Positions 16,969 through 24,460 of a stretch of 64,000 nt of DNA are shown here, piece by piece; within the stretch, counting starts at the first letter, position 1, and every line of letters begins with the position of its first letter. Source of the DNA: JANJTY01 sp038257155 (lineage in GTDB: Bacteria; Pseudomonadota; Gammaproteobacteria; Xanthomonadales; Xanthomonadaceae); the NCBI GenBank assembly GCA_038257155.1, contig JBBSJP010000017.1, positions 24,551 through 88,550 on the forward strand, written 5' to 3'. Position numbers and translations under genes: made by a program. Below the pieces are notes generated by a model. That model was given only the letters and a program-made list of their open reading frames with translations, had not been told where the DNA came from and did not search any database.

Positions 16969-18978
16969 TCACCGTCGCCTCGGCATGCCACGCAGCAGCA
17001 GGCTGAACTCGACGCCGTCGCCATCGGGCAGATCGCTCGCGCTGGCGTGTCCCTGATGCAGCTGCGCCACCAGACGCACCACCACCAGACCAAAACCCAG
17101 ATGCAGGGCACCACTGCCGCGCCCGGGGCGCAGACTGACCAGCGACTCGAATAGCCGGGCTGAAGAACCAGATGGCAGGGTCGGGCCGCTGTTGGCGACG
17201 CGCAGCAGGCAGCCATCGGGCAGTTGTTCCAGTTCCATGCGCAGCCAGCCATTCTCCGGGCAGAAGCTGCGCGCATTGTCGATCAGCTTGTCGAGCGACT
17301 GACTGACCAGATCAGGAGCACCGTGCAGCAACACTGACCTGGAAGGCAGGTGCACATCCAGGCGACGCGGCAGCAGCAGGGGACGATAGGCTTCGGCGCT
17401 GGATTCGAGCAGTGCACGCAGATCAAACTCTTCCGGTTCGGCAGATTCGATAGCGCGCTCGATGCGGCTCGACTCGCTCATCGCACGTACCAGGCCATCG
17501 AGCCGCTCGGCACCGCTGCGAGCGCGCTCGAGGTAGCGCCGCGCAACTGCCGGCACCACACTTTCGTCGAGATTGTCGAGCGAGCTGCGCACGATCGCCA
17601 ACGGCGTATTGAGCTCGTGCGAGAGGGTCCCTGCCAGACTGCGCAGGTACTCTGTCTGGGAGGCGACTTCGTCGATCAGTCGGGCAAAACTACGGCTCAG
17701 GTCGCCGATCTCGTCGGCGTCGCGCGAACGTGGAAAACTGCGCAGACGACCCTCGCGGTCGAGCGCCGCCTCGGTCGCATCGCGCAGCCGGCGAATGCGC
17801 CAACTCAGGCGCGTGGCGAAGGCGAACACCACACCGCCCGCGCCGAGCAGGGCCAGCGCGGTGCTCCACAGCAATCCCGTGAGTGCACGATCAGCAAGCT
17901 GCAGCGCGGCATCGTTTTCCCGTTCCAGCAACAGGGCAGCACGCAGCTCGCCTGCGACATGCAGCGGCACGGCGGCCGTCAGCCACTGGCGCTGTCCAAA
18001 GTCATCACGCCGCCAGGTGGTCGCAGGCTTTCCGGACAGGGCTTGCCAGAGCTCTGGCGCCTCGCTGCGTGCCTCGTCCAGCGCAGCGGTGCGCAGCGGG
18101 TCCTCCTGCATCAGCAGCCAGCGATACAACAGACGGCGCCAGGCCGGAACCCGCGCATCATCCAGTTGCGGCTCGAGTTCTCCGGCCTGGGCAATGCGCC
18201 AGCCGTCGCGCTCATGGATTCGTGCGCGGACATGCGGCGGCAGCAGCCCGGCAAGGCTGGATGCCAGCACCTCGCTGCTGTGGAGCAGGGGCATGGAGGA
18301 CTCCCCGAAGCCATCGGTTCCCGACTCGCGCAATCCGCCCTGGCTGTCGGAATCGAATACCTGAAGCCCCAGGCGTGTCGCTCGATAGCCGTGCGGAAGT
18401 GCCAGCTCGAGCGCGTAGCCGTCGAGCTGTTCACGCCAGTAGCCTTCGACCCGCAGCAGTGGTGCCTGACCGTCCACACCCGCCTGGCGCAGAGGCCCGC
18501 TCTCGGCATTGGCGAGGCGCAACAGGACCTTGCCATGCGGTCCCTCGACCGAGAGCAGGACATGATCCCGCCGGGAGACGTTTGGCCAATGCGCTTCCGC
18601 TCGCTCGAGGGTGGTGTCTGGCACGCTCGCGAACAGATAGACCCGCTCCGCGCGACGCCCAAGCAGGATCTCCACCGACGGCTTGCCGTCGGCCGCGGCG
18701 AAACGCCGGGTCGGGACTGCCGCTTGATCCCAGTCATTCGCATCGCCGTCCAGCACCGGGCTGCGCTGCAGTTCACGCACGAACAGCGCCGCTGACGCGC
18801 CGGGCAGGCCTTCGGGTTGCTGTGCAACGCCGCGCGCCATTGCCTCTGCAGCCGCCAGCAAGGCCTGCTCCTGACCCTGCCGGATCAGGCTCTCAAGCTC
18901 CAGCACGAAACGCCAACCGGCCCAGGGCAGGGCCAGCAAGCTGAGGGCGACCAGCAGGAGCTTGTTGCGCAGACGCAT
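16969..18978 (-). CDS. Membrane sensor histidine kinase with a CBM9-like periplasmic domain; no response regulator nearby
   Basis: The 669-residue product has an N-terminal membrane segment (residues about 7-27), a periplasmic region, a second membrane segment near 365-390, a HAMP-like linker, a HisKA domain with the phosphoacceptor in LSHELNTP (His454), and a C-terminal HATPase domain with an N-box (DKLIDNA) and a late GFGLVVVRL. The G1 box is poorly conserved. The periplasmic part contains DGDANDWDQA and VYLFASVPD (from about residue 77), resembling CBM9-like sugar-binding domains. The N-terminal ALPWAGWRFVLELE stretch recalls kinases of the proteobacterial dedicated sortase systems. No response regulator or sortase gene is in the window, so its partner is unknown. 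It is divergent from the dehydratase at 19076. Confidence 0.88.
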   Translation of the reverse strand: MRLRNKLLLVALSLLALPWAGWRFVLELESLIRQGQEQALLAAAEAMARGVAQQPEGLPGASAALFVRELQRSPVLDGDANDWDQAAVPTRRFAAADGKPSVEILLGRRAERVYLFASVPDTTLERAEAHWPNVSRRDHVLLSVEGPHGKVLLRLANAESGPLRQAGVDGQAPLLRVEGYWREQLDGYALELALPHGYRATRLGLQVFDSDSQGGLRESGTDGFGESSMPLLHSSEVLASSLAGLLPPHVRARIHERDGWRIAQAGELEPQLDDARVPAWRRLLYRWLLMQEDPLRTAALDEARSEAPELWQALSGKPATTWRRDDFGQRQWLTAAVPLHVAGELRAALLLERENDAALQLADRALTGLLWSTALALLGAGGVVFAFATRLSWRIRRLRDATEAALDREGRLRSFPRSRDADEIGDLSRSFARLIDEVASQTEYLRSLAGTLSHELNTPLAIVRSSLDNLDESVVPAVARRYLERARSGAERLDGLVRAMSESSRIERAIESAEPEEFDLRALLESSAEAYRPLLLPRRLDVHLPSRSVLLHGAPDLVSQSLDKLIDNARSFCPENGWLRMELEQLPDGCLLRVANSGPTLPSGSSARLFESLVSLRPGRGSGALHLGFGLVVVRLVAQLHQGHASASDLPDGDGVEFSLLLRGMPRRR

Positions 18979-19075
18979 GCGCGCAGCATAGACGCAGGAC
19001 CGGCTGGCGTGGGCAGGCTGACGATGGCCTGACGCGTGGCATCATTCCGCCTCCACGCAAGGGCCATCCGTTTCC

Positions 19076-20050
19076 ATGCACCCGACTGAAAGCGTTCCGA
19101 GTCTCGACGACATCCGCAGCGCCGCCGCTCGCATCGCACCGCACGCGGCGTTGACGCCCGTGCTGCGCTCGCGGTCGATCGATGCCCTGGCTGGCTGCGA
19201 ACTGCACTTCAAGTGCGAGAACTTTCAGCGCGCCGGCGCCTTCAAGTTCCGCGGCGCATGCAACGCCGTATTTTCGCTGAGCGAGTCCGAGGCAGCACGG
19301 GGCGTGGTGACCCAGAGTTCGGGCAATCACGGGGCCGCCATTGCGTTGGCTTGTCGTCTGCGCGGCGTCCCCGCCACGGTGGTGGTTCCGCGCTCGGCGC
19401 CGCGCATCAAGCTGGCAGCGATCCGCGACTTTGGCGCGCGCATCGTGCCCTGCGAAACCCACCAGGCTGACCGCGATCGGGTCACCGCCCAGGTGCTGGA
19501 CCAAACCGGTGCCAACCTGGTGCATCCGTACAACGACTCACGCGTTATCGCCGGTCAGGCGACCGCGACACTGGAGCTGCTGCACAGTGTCGCCGGGCTG
19601 GATGTGGTGCTGGCACCGGTCAGTGGTGGCGGACTGATGTCCGGTACGGCGCTGGCCGCACACTATCTCGATCCACGCATCGAAGCGATCGGCACTGAGC
19701 CGGAAGGCGCGCGTGATGCGCACGATGGCTTGAAATCGGGCGAACGGATCGTCGGACGCATTGCCAACACGATCTGCGACGGGCTGCGTGCCGAACTGGG
19801 CCCGCTGACCTTCCGTATCCTGCGCCAGCACCTCTCAGACATCCTCCTGGTCGGCGACGAAGAAACCGTTGCTGCGATGCGGCTGATCTGGGAGCGCCTG
19901 AAGATCGTGGTCGAACCCTCGGGTGCGGTTCCGCTGGCGGCGGTGCTCAAGCATCCTGAACGATTTTCCGGCCGCCGGATCGGCATCATCCTGTCGGGCG
20001 GCAATGTAGACTTGGACGGTCTGCCTTGGGGATCCCTTCAGCCATGCTGA
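19076..20050 (+). CDS. PLP-dependent threonine/serine dehydratase or serine racemase family enzyme
   Basis: This 324-residue enzyme belongs to fold-type II PLP enzymes. The Schiff-base lysine lies in FQRAGAFKFRGA (about residue 57), the substrate loop is SSGNHGAA, and the phosphate-binding glycine stretch is SGGGLMSG. The length matches serine racemase/catabolic threonine dehydratase, since there is no C-terminal ACT domain as in biosynthetic IlvA. Members deaminate L-threonine or L-serine to 2-oxo acids and ammonia, or racemise serine; the choice cannot be made from sequence. The ATG is the first codon after a 97-base divergent intergenic region shared with the histidine kinase. It overlaps the following NTF2-like gene by 7 bases, suggesting one operon. 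Confidence 0.88.
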   Translation: MHPTESVPSLDDIRSAAARIAPHAALTPVLRSRSIDALAGCELHFKCENFQRAGAFKFRGACNAVFSLSESEAARGVVTQSSGNHGAAIALACRLRGVPATVVVPRSAPRIKLAAIRDFGARIVPCETHQADRDRVTAQVLDQTGANLVHPYNDSRVIAGQATATLELLHSVAGLDVVLAPVSGGGLMSGTALAAHYLDPRIEAIGTEPEGARDAHDGLKSGERIVGRIANTICDGLRAELGPLTFRILRQHLSDILLVGDEETVAAMRLIWERLKIVVEPSGAVPLAAVLKHPERFSGRRIGIILSGGNVDLDGLPWGSLQPC

Positions 20051-20472
20051 TCGACGGAAAGCGCGCCTCCGACCGCGCCATCGAGTTGGTGCTGCGTTAT
20101 TACGCGGCGTTCAACCGCGGCGAATCCGAGACCATGCTTGGCTTGCTTGCCGCGGACGTCGTCCATGACCCGAACCAGGGTCAGCGCGAGATCGGCGTTG
20201 ACGCGTTTCGGACATTTCTGAAGCGCATGGCGGGCAGCTACCGCGAACAGATCGGCGATATCGTCGTCACCGCAACCCAGGACGGAACCCGGGCGGCAGC
20301 CGAGTACCTGGTGCAGGGCGAGTATCTCAAGGACGATATCGACATGCCGCCGGCGCGCGGCCAGCGCTATGCGCTTTCCGGCGGTGCCTTCTTTGAACTT
20401 CGAGAAGGACGCATTGCGCGCGTCACCAATTACTACAACCTGGCCGACTGGATCGCCCAGGTCGGCGACTGA
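20044..20472 (+). CDS. NTF2-like/SnoaL-type small protein
   Basis: The 142-residue product has the compact alpha+beta cone pattern of the NTF2/ketosteroid isomerase-like superfamily: YYAAFNRGESETMLGLLAADVVHDPNQG at the front, a helix with FLKRMAGSY, then strands ending in FFELREGRIARVTNYYNLADWI. Members are small-ligand isomerases, cyclases or binding proteins, so function is open. I chose the ATG at 20044, which overlaps the dehydratase stop by 7 bases, over an in-frame TTG at 20026. The overlap and shared strand suggest co-expression with the dehydratase, perhaps acting on the same or a related metabolite. Confidence 0.75.
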   Translation: MLIDGKRASDRAIELVLRYYAAFNRGESETMLGLLAADVVHDPNQGQREIGVDAFRTFLKRMAGSYREQIGDIVVTATQDGTRAAAEYLVQGEYLKDDIDMPPARGQRYALSGGAFFELREGRIARVTNYYNLADWIAQVGD

Positions 20473-20568
20473 CCGAATCGGTTGGAGGGTCGATGATCGC
20501 CAGCCGATCTGATCAGACCGCAATCGACGGGCAACGCTGGCGCCAGGACGACGCCATCGCGTGCGGTA

Positions 20569-21450
20569 TCAGGGGCAGGGGAAGGAAGAAACCGACCAGA
20601 CCACGGGTTCCCAATAGGCACCCGAACGAATCTCATTGCGGGCCTCCCGAATCAGTTTTGCGCCGATCCGGTACAGTCCATCGTCTTCGATCTCTATCTC
20701 GAAGTCCTTGAAGCGCTCGTGACGAAACAGGGAGGCGCGTTTGCGATTCTGGTTGGCGACGAAGTGGCGCGAATCGATCGCCTCGCTGAGCTTCAGCACA
20801 TGCAGGCCAGCCCTGAGGCGGAATGTCTCTGACTCGAGTGGTCCGCCCAGCCGGCCATCGATCTCGTGTACGACCACCGGGTGGATGTCCTGCGTAACGG
20901 GCGGCAGGAGACTGGTATCGATGCGCCCGCAGCCCGCACGCGGCGCTATCACCTGCAAGCGGTAGCCGGGCACTTCGGTAGGCTCGGCCGTGCCGCTCAG
21001 CTGGATCTCGCGACCATTGCGCGCAACCGCCAGATCGAACGAGCCCGCACTGGCCTCCACCGCGGCAAGGAAACTTCCTGCCGGGTCCGGTGCGCCGGCC
21101 AGGGCAACCTGGTTGAGGCGCAGCAGGCGATCGCCAGTCATCAAGCCTATGCGTTCGGCAGCGCTGCCCGGGGTAATGGCCATGACCGGCAGGCCGTTCG
21201 CTGAGTCCGCCACATCCACAACCGCGCCCAGTTCGTAGCGAGTGCGCGGCTGGCTTTCCAGCAGCAGCGGAGTCTCCGGATCGGTACCCTCCAGCGCGCC
21301 GACCTCGTAGAGCCGCACCAGCGCCGCTTCAACTTCGGCCGCAACCCGCGGGTCGGCTGCGCTTGCTTGCGCCAAAGGAACCGTCAGCAGTGCGCTCAGC
21401 ACGCCTGCGGCGAAGAAACCCTTCTGGTGAATGACAGTCTTGCGCAACAT
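20569..21450 (-). CDS. Secreted PDZ-domain protein of the ECF sigma operon
   Basis: The 293-residue product has a Sec signal (GFFAAGVLSALLTVPLAQASA), a short helical segment, and a PDZ-like domain at roughly residues 75-155 (LGAVVDVADSANGLPVM, GSAAERIGLMTGDRLLRLNQ). The C-terminal half contains RLRAGLHVLKLSE and ends in aromatic-rich residues, and I do not recognise it. There is no protease triad in the sequence, so it is not a DegS-type protease itself. It lies 16 bases downstream of the putative anti-sigma factor and is third in the sigma operon. It may be a periplasmic partner or output of that regulator, for example a ligand-sensing or protease-recruiting protein (inference). Confidence 0.7.
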   Translation of the reverse strand: MLRKTVIHQKGFFAAGVLSALLTVPLAQASAADPRVAAEVEAALVRLYEVGALEGTDPETPLLLESQPRTRYELGAVVDVADSANGLPVMAITPGSAAERIGLMTGDRLLRLNQVALAGAPDPAGSFLAAVEASAGSFDLAVARNGREIQLSGTAEPTEVPGYRLQVIAPRAGCGRIDTSLLPPVTQDIHPVVVHEIDGRLGGPLESETFRLRAGLHVLKLSEAIDSRHFVANQNRKRASLFRHERFKDFEIEIEDDGLYRIGAKLIREARNEIRSGAYWEPVVWSVSSFPCP

Positions 21451-21466
21451 GGAATTTCTCCGATGA

Positions 21467-21862
21467 CTAAAGTTGAACCAGCTGAGGCGCCGGTGCGCCG
21501 GACTTGAGCCGCGCCTCGGTCTGCTGTCGTGCCTGCCAAAGGGCTTCGCGCTGCGAGCTGTCGCCCGCGACCAGGTAGCTCGACTGCAGACGTCGATCCA
21601 GGGCTCGTATTTCCGCCAGGACCAGCGGATCTACCGAGACGCTCGAAACTGGCACTTCGGGCGCGAGTGGTTGCTGCAAGGCAATCGGCAGCAGCGCCGC
21701 CAGGGTCAGGCTGGCGGCGATCGCCAGCGGCGCCACCCAGCGCCGCAGCCAGCGCCGCTGGGTGTGGCGGGCGAGGATGCGCGCGCCCAACTGGTCGGGC
21801 GGCTCGGCGAGCGGCAGACCATGCAGATAACGTTTCAGCTGCAGGTCGTCGGATGTGTTCAT
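21467..21862 (-). CDS. Putative anti-sigma factor with a single membrane segment
   Basis: This 131-residue protein starts with a soluble segment of about 45 residues (MNTSDDLQLKRYLHGLPLAEPP), then one predicted membrane helix (WVAPLAIAASLTLAALLPIAL), then a periplasmic helical tail rich in Gln, Arg and Leu. The ATG at 21862 overlaps the stop of the upstream sigma gene as ATGA, the usual coupling of sigma and anti-sigma genes. The soluble part lacks the HxxxCxxC zinc motif of ZAS-type anti-sigmas, so the family is assigned by position and topology. It would hold the ECF sigma factor at the membrane until a periplasmic signal arrives. Confidence 0.65.
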   Translation of the reverse strand: MNTSDDLQLKRYLHGLPLAEPPDQLGARILARHTQRRWLRRWVAPLAIAASLTLAALLPIALQQPLAPEVPVSSVSVDPLVLAEIRALDRRLQSSYLVAGDSSQREALWQARQQTEARLKSGAPAPQLVQL

Positions 21863-22425
21863 GCGTTTGGCTCCTCGTTCAACCACAGCTGCAGACGGGC
21901 GCGGGCGCGCGACAGCAGTGACTTCGACCAGCTTTCGGAGCGTCCGAAACTGGCGGCAATCTCGGCATGGGAATAGCCCTCCAGGTCATGCAGCACGACC
22001 ACACTTCGCGCTGCCACCGACAGGCGCTGCAGCAATCCCAACGCGTCCAAAGGGCGTTCCAGGCCTTGCGACGTCCCGATCAGGGCATCAACATCGATCT
22101 CGTCGATCTGGATGCGGCGCTGTGCCCGCAGCCGATCGATGGACGCGTTGACCACCAGGCGCTTCAACCAGGCGCGAAACGGCGCATCGCCGCGAAAAGC
22201 GCTGAGTTTCTCGAATGCCTTCAAGAAGGCGTCCTGCACCACGTCTTCGGCCTGATCGACCTGCCCGGTGATACGCAGGGCCAGCGAATAGGCGGCGCGC
22301 GAATGGTCCCGGTAAAGGCGATCGAGGGCCTGGATTTCGCCGCGCCGTGCCGCAGCCAGCAGGCCGGCTTCTTCAGCTTCGACCGCCTCAGCAGCGCCGC
22401 CCCACATTGGAAGAATGGTCTCCAT
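21859..22425 (-). CDS. ECF-type RNA polymerase sigma factor
   Basis: The 188-residue product contains only sigma regions 2 and 4, as in extracytoplasmic-function sigma factors. Region 2 shows LDRLYRDHSRAAYSLALRIT, AEDVVQDAFLKAF and FRAWLKRLVVNASIDRLR. Region 4 shows RSVVVLHDLEGYSHAEIAASFG and ESWSKSLLSRARARL, the helix-turn-helix reading the -35 element. It heads an operon with the putative anti-sigma (ATGA overlap) and the PDZ protein. No strong ribosome-binding site precedes the ATG at 22425. A CGCAAC/GTTGCG inverted repeat lies just upstream and could be part of its control region. Confidence 0.92.
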   Translation of the reverse strand: METILPMWGGAAEAVEAEEAGLLAAARRGEIQALDRLYRDHSRAAYSLALRITGQVDQAEDVVQDAFLKAFEKLSAFRGDAPFRAWLKRLVVNASIDRLRAQRRIQIDEIDVDALIGTSQGLERPLDALGLLQRLSVAARSVVVLHDLEGYSHAEIAASFGRSESWSKSLLSRARARLQLWLNEEPNA

Positions 22426-22457
22426 GCCTAGAGGGACGCTGGCGCGGGCCAGATCGT

Positions 22458-22485
22458 CGCAACGCCGTGCCGGATTTCGGTTGCG
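22458..22485. promoter_or_regulatory. Inverted repeat CGCAAC-N16-GTTGCG upstream of the sigma operon
   Basis: Two perfect 6-base arms are separated by 16 bases in the 89-base gap upstream of the sigma gene. Read on the minus strand, GCAACC is followed 16 bases later by GTTGCG, a spacing similar to an ECF -35/-10 pair. The site could be an operator or an autoregulated promoter; there is no stronger evidence. Confidence 0.25.
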
Positions 22486-22514
22486 ATTCAGATCAGTGCC
22501 GCGGGCAGATCGCC

Positions 22515-22868
22515 TCAGCGCGCCGCACAGCGAACAAAATTGACCGCGTCGACGCCCAGCGCGCGCATCCGTGCGGCGTCTGCATTGCGCAGAACCAGAC
22601 GCTCGGCGTCAGCTTCGAGTATGACCAGACGGTCTTCCACATCACCGGCCCGGACCACCAGACGCTCGCCCTCCAACCGGTAGCTTCCGGTGGCCAGGGT
22701 CCGCCATTGGCCGTCTTCGAAGACCAGGCCTTCATGACGTCCATCGGCCGTGTAGGTCACGCGTGCCGTGGCGCAGCCGGCGGCGTCGGTCGACCATTCG
22801 CCGACCAGTGAATCGGAGGCCATTGCCAGACCCGGGGCAAGCAGGCCAAACAGCAGGACACTACGCAT
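22515..22868 (-). CDS. Small secreted hypothetical protein
   Basis: The ATG at 22868 has a well-placed GAGGAG and starts a clean signal peptide (MRSVLLFGLLAPGLAMA), giving 117 residues. The mature part has two cysteines (GCATARVTY and FVRCAAR), which may form a disulphide, and a pattern of short beta strands (GLVFEDGQWRTLATGSYRLEG, RLVILEADAERLVLRN). This resembles lipocalin-like or META-like small periplasmic proteins. I do not recognise the family. It lies between phhA and the sigma operon on the same strand, separated from both by about 90 bases. Confidence 0.75.
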   Translation of the reverse strand: MRSVLLFGLLAPGLAMASDSLVGEWSTDAAGCATARVTYTADGRHEGLVFEDGQWRTLATGSYRLEGERLVVRAGDVEDRLVILEADAERLVLRNADAARMRALGVDAVNFVRCAAR

Positions 22869-22960
22869 CTCGCTTTCTCCTCGGGTTTCCGCGCGAAGCC
22901 GGTACTGCTTCAGCTTAACCCCAACCTGGCGTCGCCAAGCCGCGCGACCGGGAACGGGGG

Positions 22961-23848
22961 CTAAACGTCGCCGCCGGTCGCCCAGCCTTCGCCGCTGCCA
23001 CGCTGGAAGACGCGATCGCCGTCGAGCACTTCGCCGGCCGGAATCAGGGAGTGTTCGGCAAGCCGCGCATAGATCGGCCGGAAGTCCGGGCGGGTCGCTT
23101 CGAACAACTGCTCGAAGCCACTGATAACAAAGTAGGTCTTCTGGAAAGTATCGATGCGGTAGCGGGTACGCATGACGCGTTCCAGATCGAAGCCGATGCG
23201 GTTCGGCGGGGCCGATTCCAGGCTGTAGAGGCTCTCGCCCTTGGAGCTGACGATACCGGCGCCGTAGATGCGCAGGCCATCGGGCGTGTCGATCAAACCG
23301 AACTCGACCGTGTACCAGTAGAGCCGGGTCAGGGCGGCCAGCGCTTCCGGCCCACAGCCATGCGCTTTCACGCCTCCGCGGCCGTAGGCGGCCATGTAGT
23401 CGGCAAACACCGGATTCATCAGCAGCGGCACGTGGCCGAACAGGTCGTGGAACAGGTCGGGCTCGGCGATGTAGTCGAGCTGCTCGGGCTTGCGGATCCA
23501 CCAGGTGACCGGGAAGCGTCGCGCCGCAAGGTGTTCGAAAAAGGTGAGCTCGGGCAGCAGGCCTTCCACACCGATGATCTGCCAGCCGGTGCTCTCGCGC
23601 AGCACGTCGTTGAGCTCGCTGAACTTCGGAATCTGCTCGGCACCCATGCCCATGGCGTCCTGCGCCTGCAGGAACTCGTCGCAGGCACGGCCGGTGAGCA
23701 GTTCGCGCTGACGACGAAACAGATCGGCCCAGACCTGGTGATCGGTGGCGCTGTACTCGTCCCAGGGCTGCTCGACCACGGCCGTGGTGTAGACGGGCAC
23801 ATAGCCCTTGTCGGTCATCTGGTGCTCGACGCGGCGCGCTTCGGCCAT
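22961..23848 (-). CDS. phhA: Phenylalanine 4-monooxygenase
   Basis: The 295-residue enzyme converts L-phenylalanine to L-tyrosine with oxygen, tetrahydropterin and non-heme iron. The iron ligands are visible in DLFHDLFGHVPLLMNPVF (HxxxxH) and in the glutamate of YWYTVEFGL. The length is typical of bacterial single-domain enzymes lacking the eukaryotic regulatory domain. I chose the ATG at 23848, preceded by AGGA at 7 bases, over an in-frame codon at 23929. It is divergent from an Lrp/AsnC-type regulator, an arrangement known for aromatic amino-acid catabolism, so that neighbour probably controls it. A pterin-recycling enzyme (PhhB) is not in the window. Confidence 0.95.
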   Translation of the reverse strand: MAEARRVEHQMTDKGYVPVYTTAVVEQPWDEYSATDHQVWADLFRRQRELLTGRACDEFLQAQDAMGMGAEQIPKFSELNDVLRESTGWQIIGVEGLLPELTFFEHLAARRFPVTWWIRKPEQLDYIAEPDLFHDLFGHVPLLMNPVFADYMAAYGRGGVKAHGCGPEALAALTRLYWYTVEFGLIDTPDGLRIYGAGIVSSKGESLYSLESAPPNRIGFDLERVMRTRYRIDTFQKTYFVISGFEQLFEATRPDFRPIYARLAEHSLIPAGEVLDGDRVFQRGSGEGWATGGDV

Positions 23849-23974
23849 CGGGATTCCTGAGCTTGAATCTGGGTTGATCCGCCACTGTAGCCTCGATTGA
23901 CCGGCCCTGCTTGAAATGCTGCGGCGCAAGGCGCCAAATACGCTGGATTATTGCGTCAATGGTCAAATCTGCGC
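23849..23974. promoter_or_regulatory. Divergent control region between phhA and the Lrp-type regulator
   Basis: This 126-base gap must hold both promoters. On the minus strand two TTGAC elements occur close together (TTGACC at 23966-23961 and TTGACG at 23959-23954). On the plus strand the small palindrome TTGCGTCAA (23951-23959) overlaps them. I see no convincing -10 at standard spacing, so exact promoters are not assigned. An Lrp-family operator would be expected here. Confidence 0.35.
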
Positions 23975-24460
23975 ATGAACCCACCGCAATCCCTCGATCG
24001 CAGCGACAGCCTGATCCTCGCCCACCTGCAGCGCGAGGGCCGTATCAGCAATACCGAACTGGCCGAACGCGTACGCCTTTCGCCTTCCGCCTGCCTGCGC
24101 CGCGTGCAGCGCCTGGAAACCGAGGGCTTCATCAGCGGCTATGCGGCGCGCCTCGATCCGCAGCGTCTGGGTCTGGGGCTGCAGGCCTTCGTGCGCCTGC
24201 AGTTACGCCAGCACGATGCCGCCACCATCGCGCGCTTCGTCGCCCGCCTGCAGGACTGGGACGAGGTACACACCTGCTTCGCCCTGACCGGCGACATGGA
24301 CTATCTGCTGCACGTCATCGTGCGCGACCTCGAGCATTTTTCGCGCTTCCTGCTTGATCAACTGCTGCGCAGTGGCGATGTGGACGACGTCAGCACCAGC
24401 TTCGTGCTGCGCACGGTAAAGCAGGCGCAGGGGCTGCCGGTTGCGCCGGGCCAAGGCTAA
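23975..24460 (+). CDS. Lrp/AsnC-family transcriptional regulator, divergent from phhA
   Basis: The 161-residue protein has an N-terminal winged helix-turn-helix (LDRSDSLILAHLQREGRISNTELAERVRLS, then CLRRVQRLETEGFI) and a C-terminal ligand-binding RAM domain (VRLQLRQHDAATIARFV, CFALTGDMDYLLHVIVRDLEHF). Such regulators bind amino acids and assemble into octamers. The ATG at 23975 fits the family length better than an upstream TTG at 23951. Position suggests phenylalanine- or tyrosine-responsive control of phhA. Its last 4 bases overlap the end of the convergent M28 peptidase gene. Confidence 0.92.
   Translation: MNPPQSLDRSDSLILAHLQREGRISNTELAERVRLSPSACLRRVQRLETEGFISGYAARLDPQRLGLGLQAFVRLQLRQHDAATIARFVARLQDWDEVHTCFALTGDMDYLLHVIVRDLEHFSRFLLDQLLRSGDVDDVSTSFVLRTVKQAQGLPVAPGQG

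Noticed and set aside
22515..23984. 489-codon minus-strand frame covering phhA and the small secreted protein
   Set aside because: Only its last 117 codons form a real gene, with its own start and signal peptide. The rest is the wrong frame of phhA.
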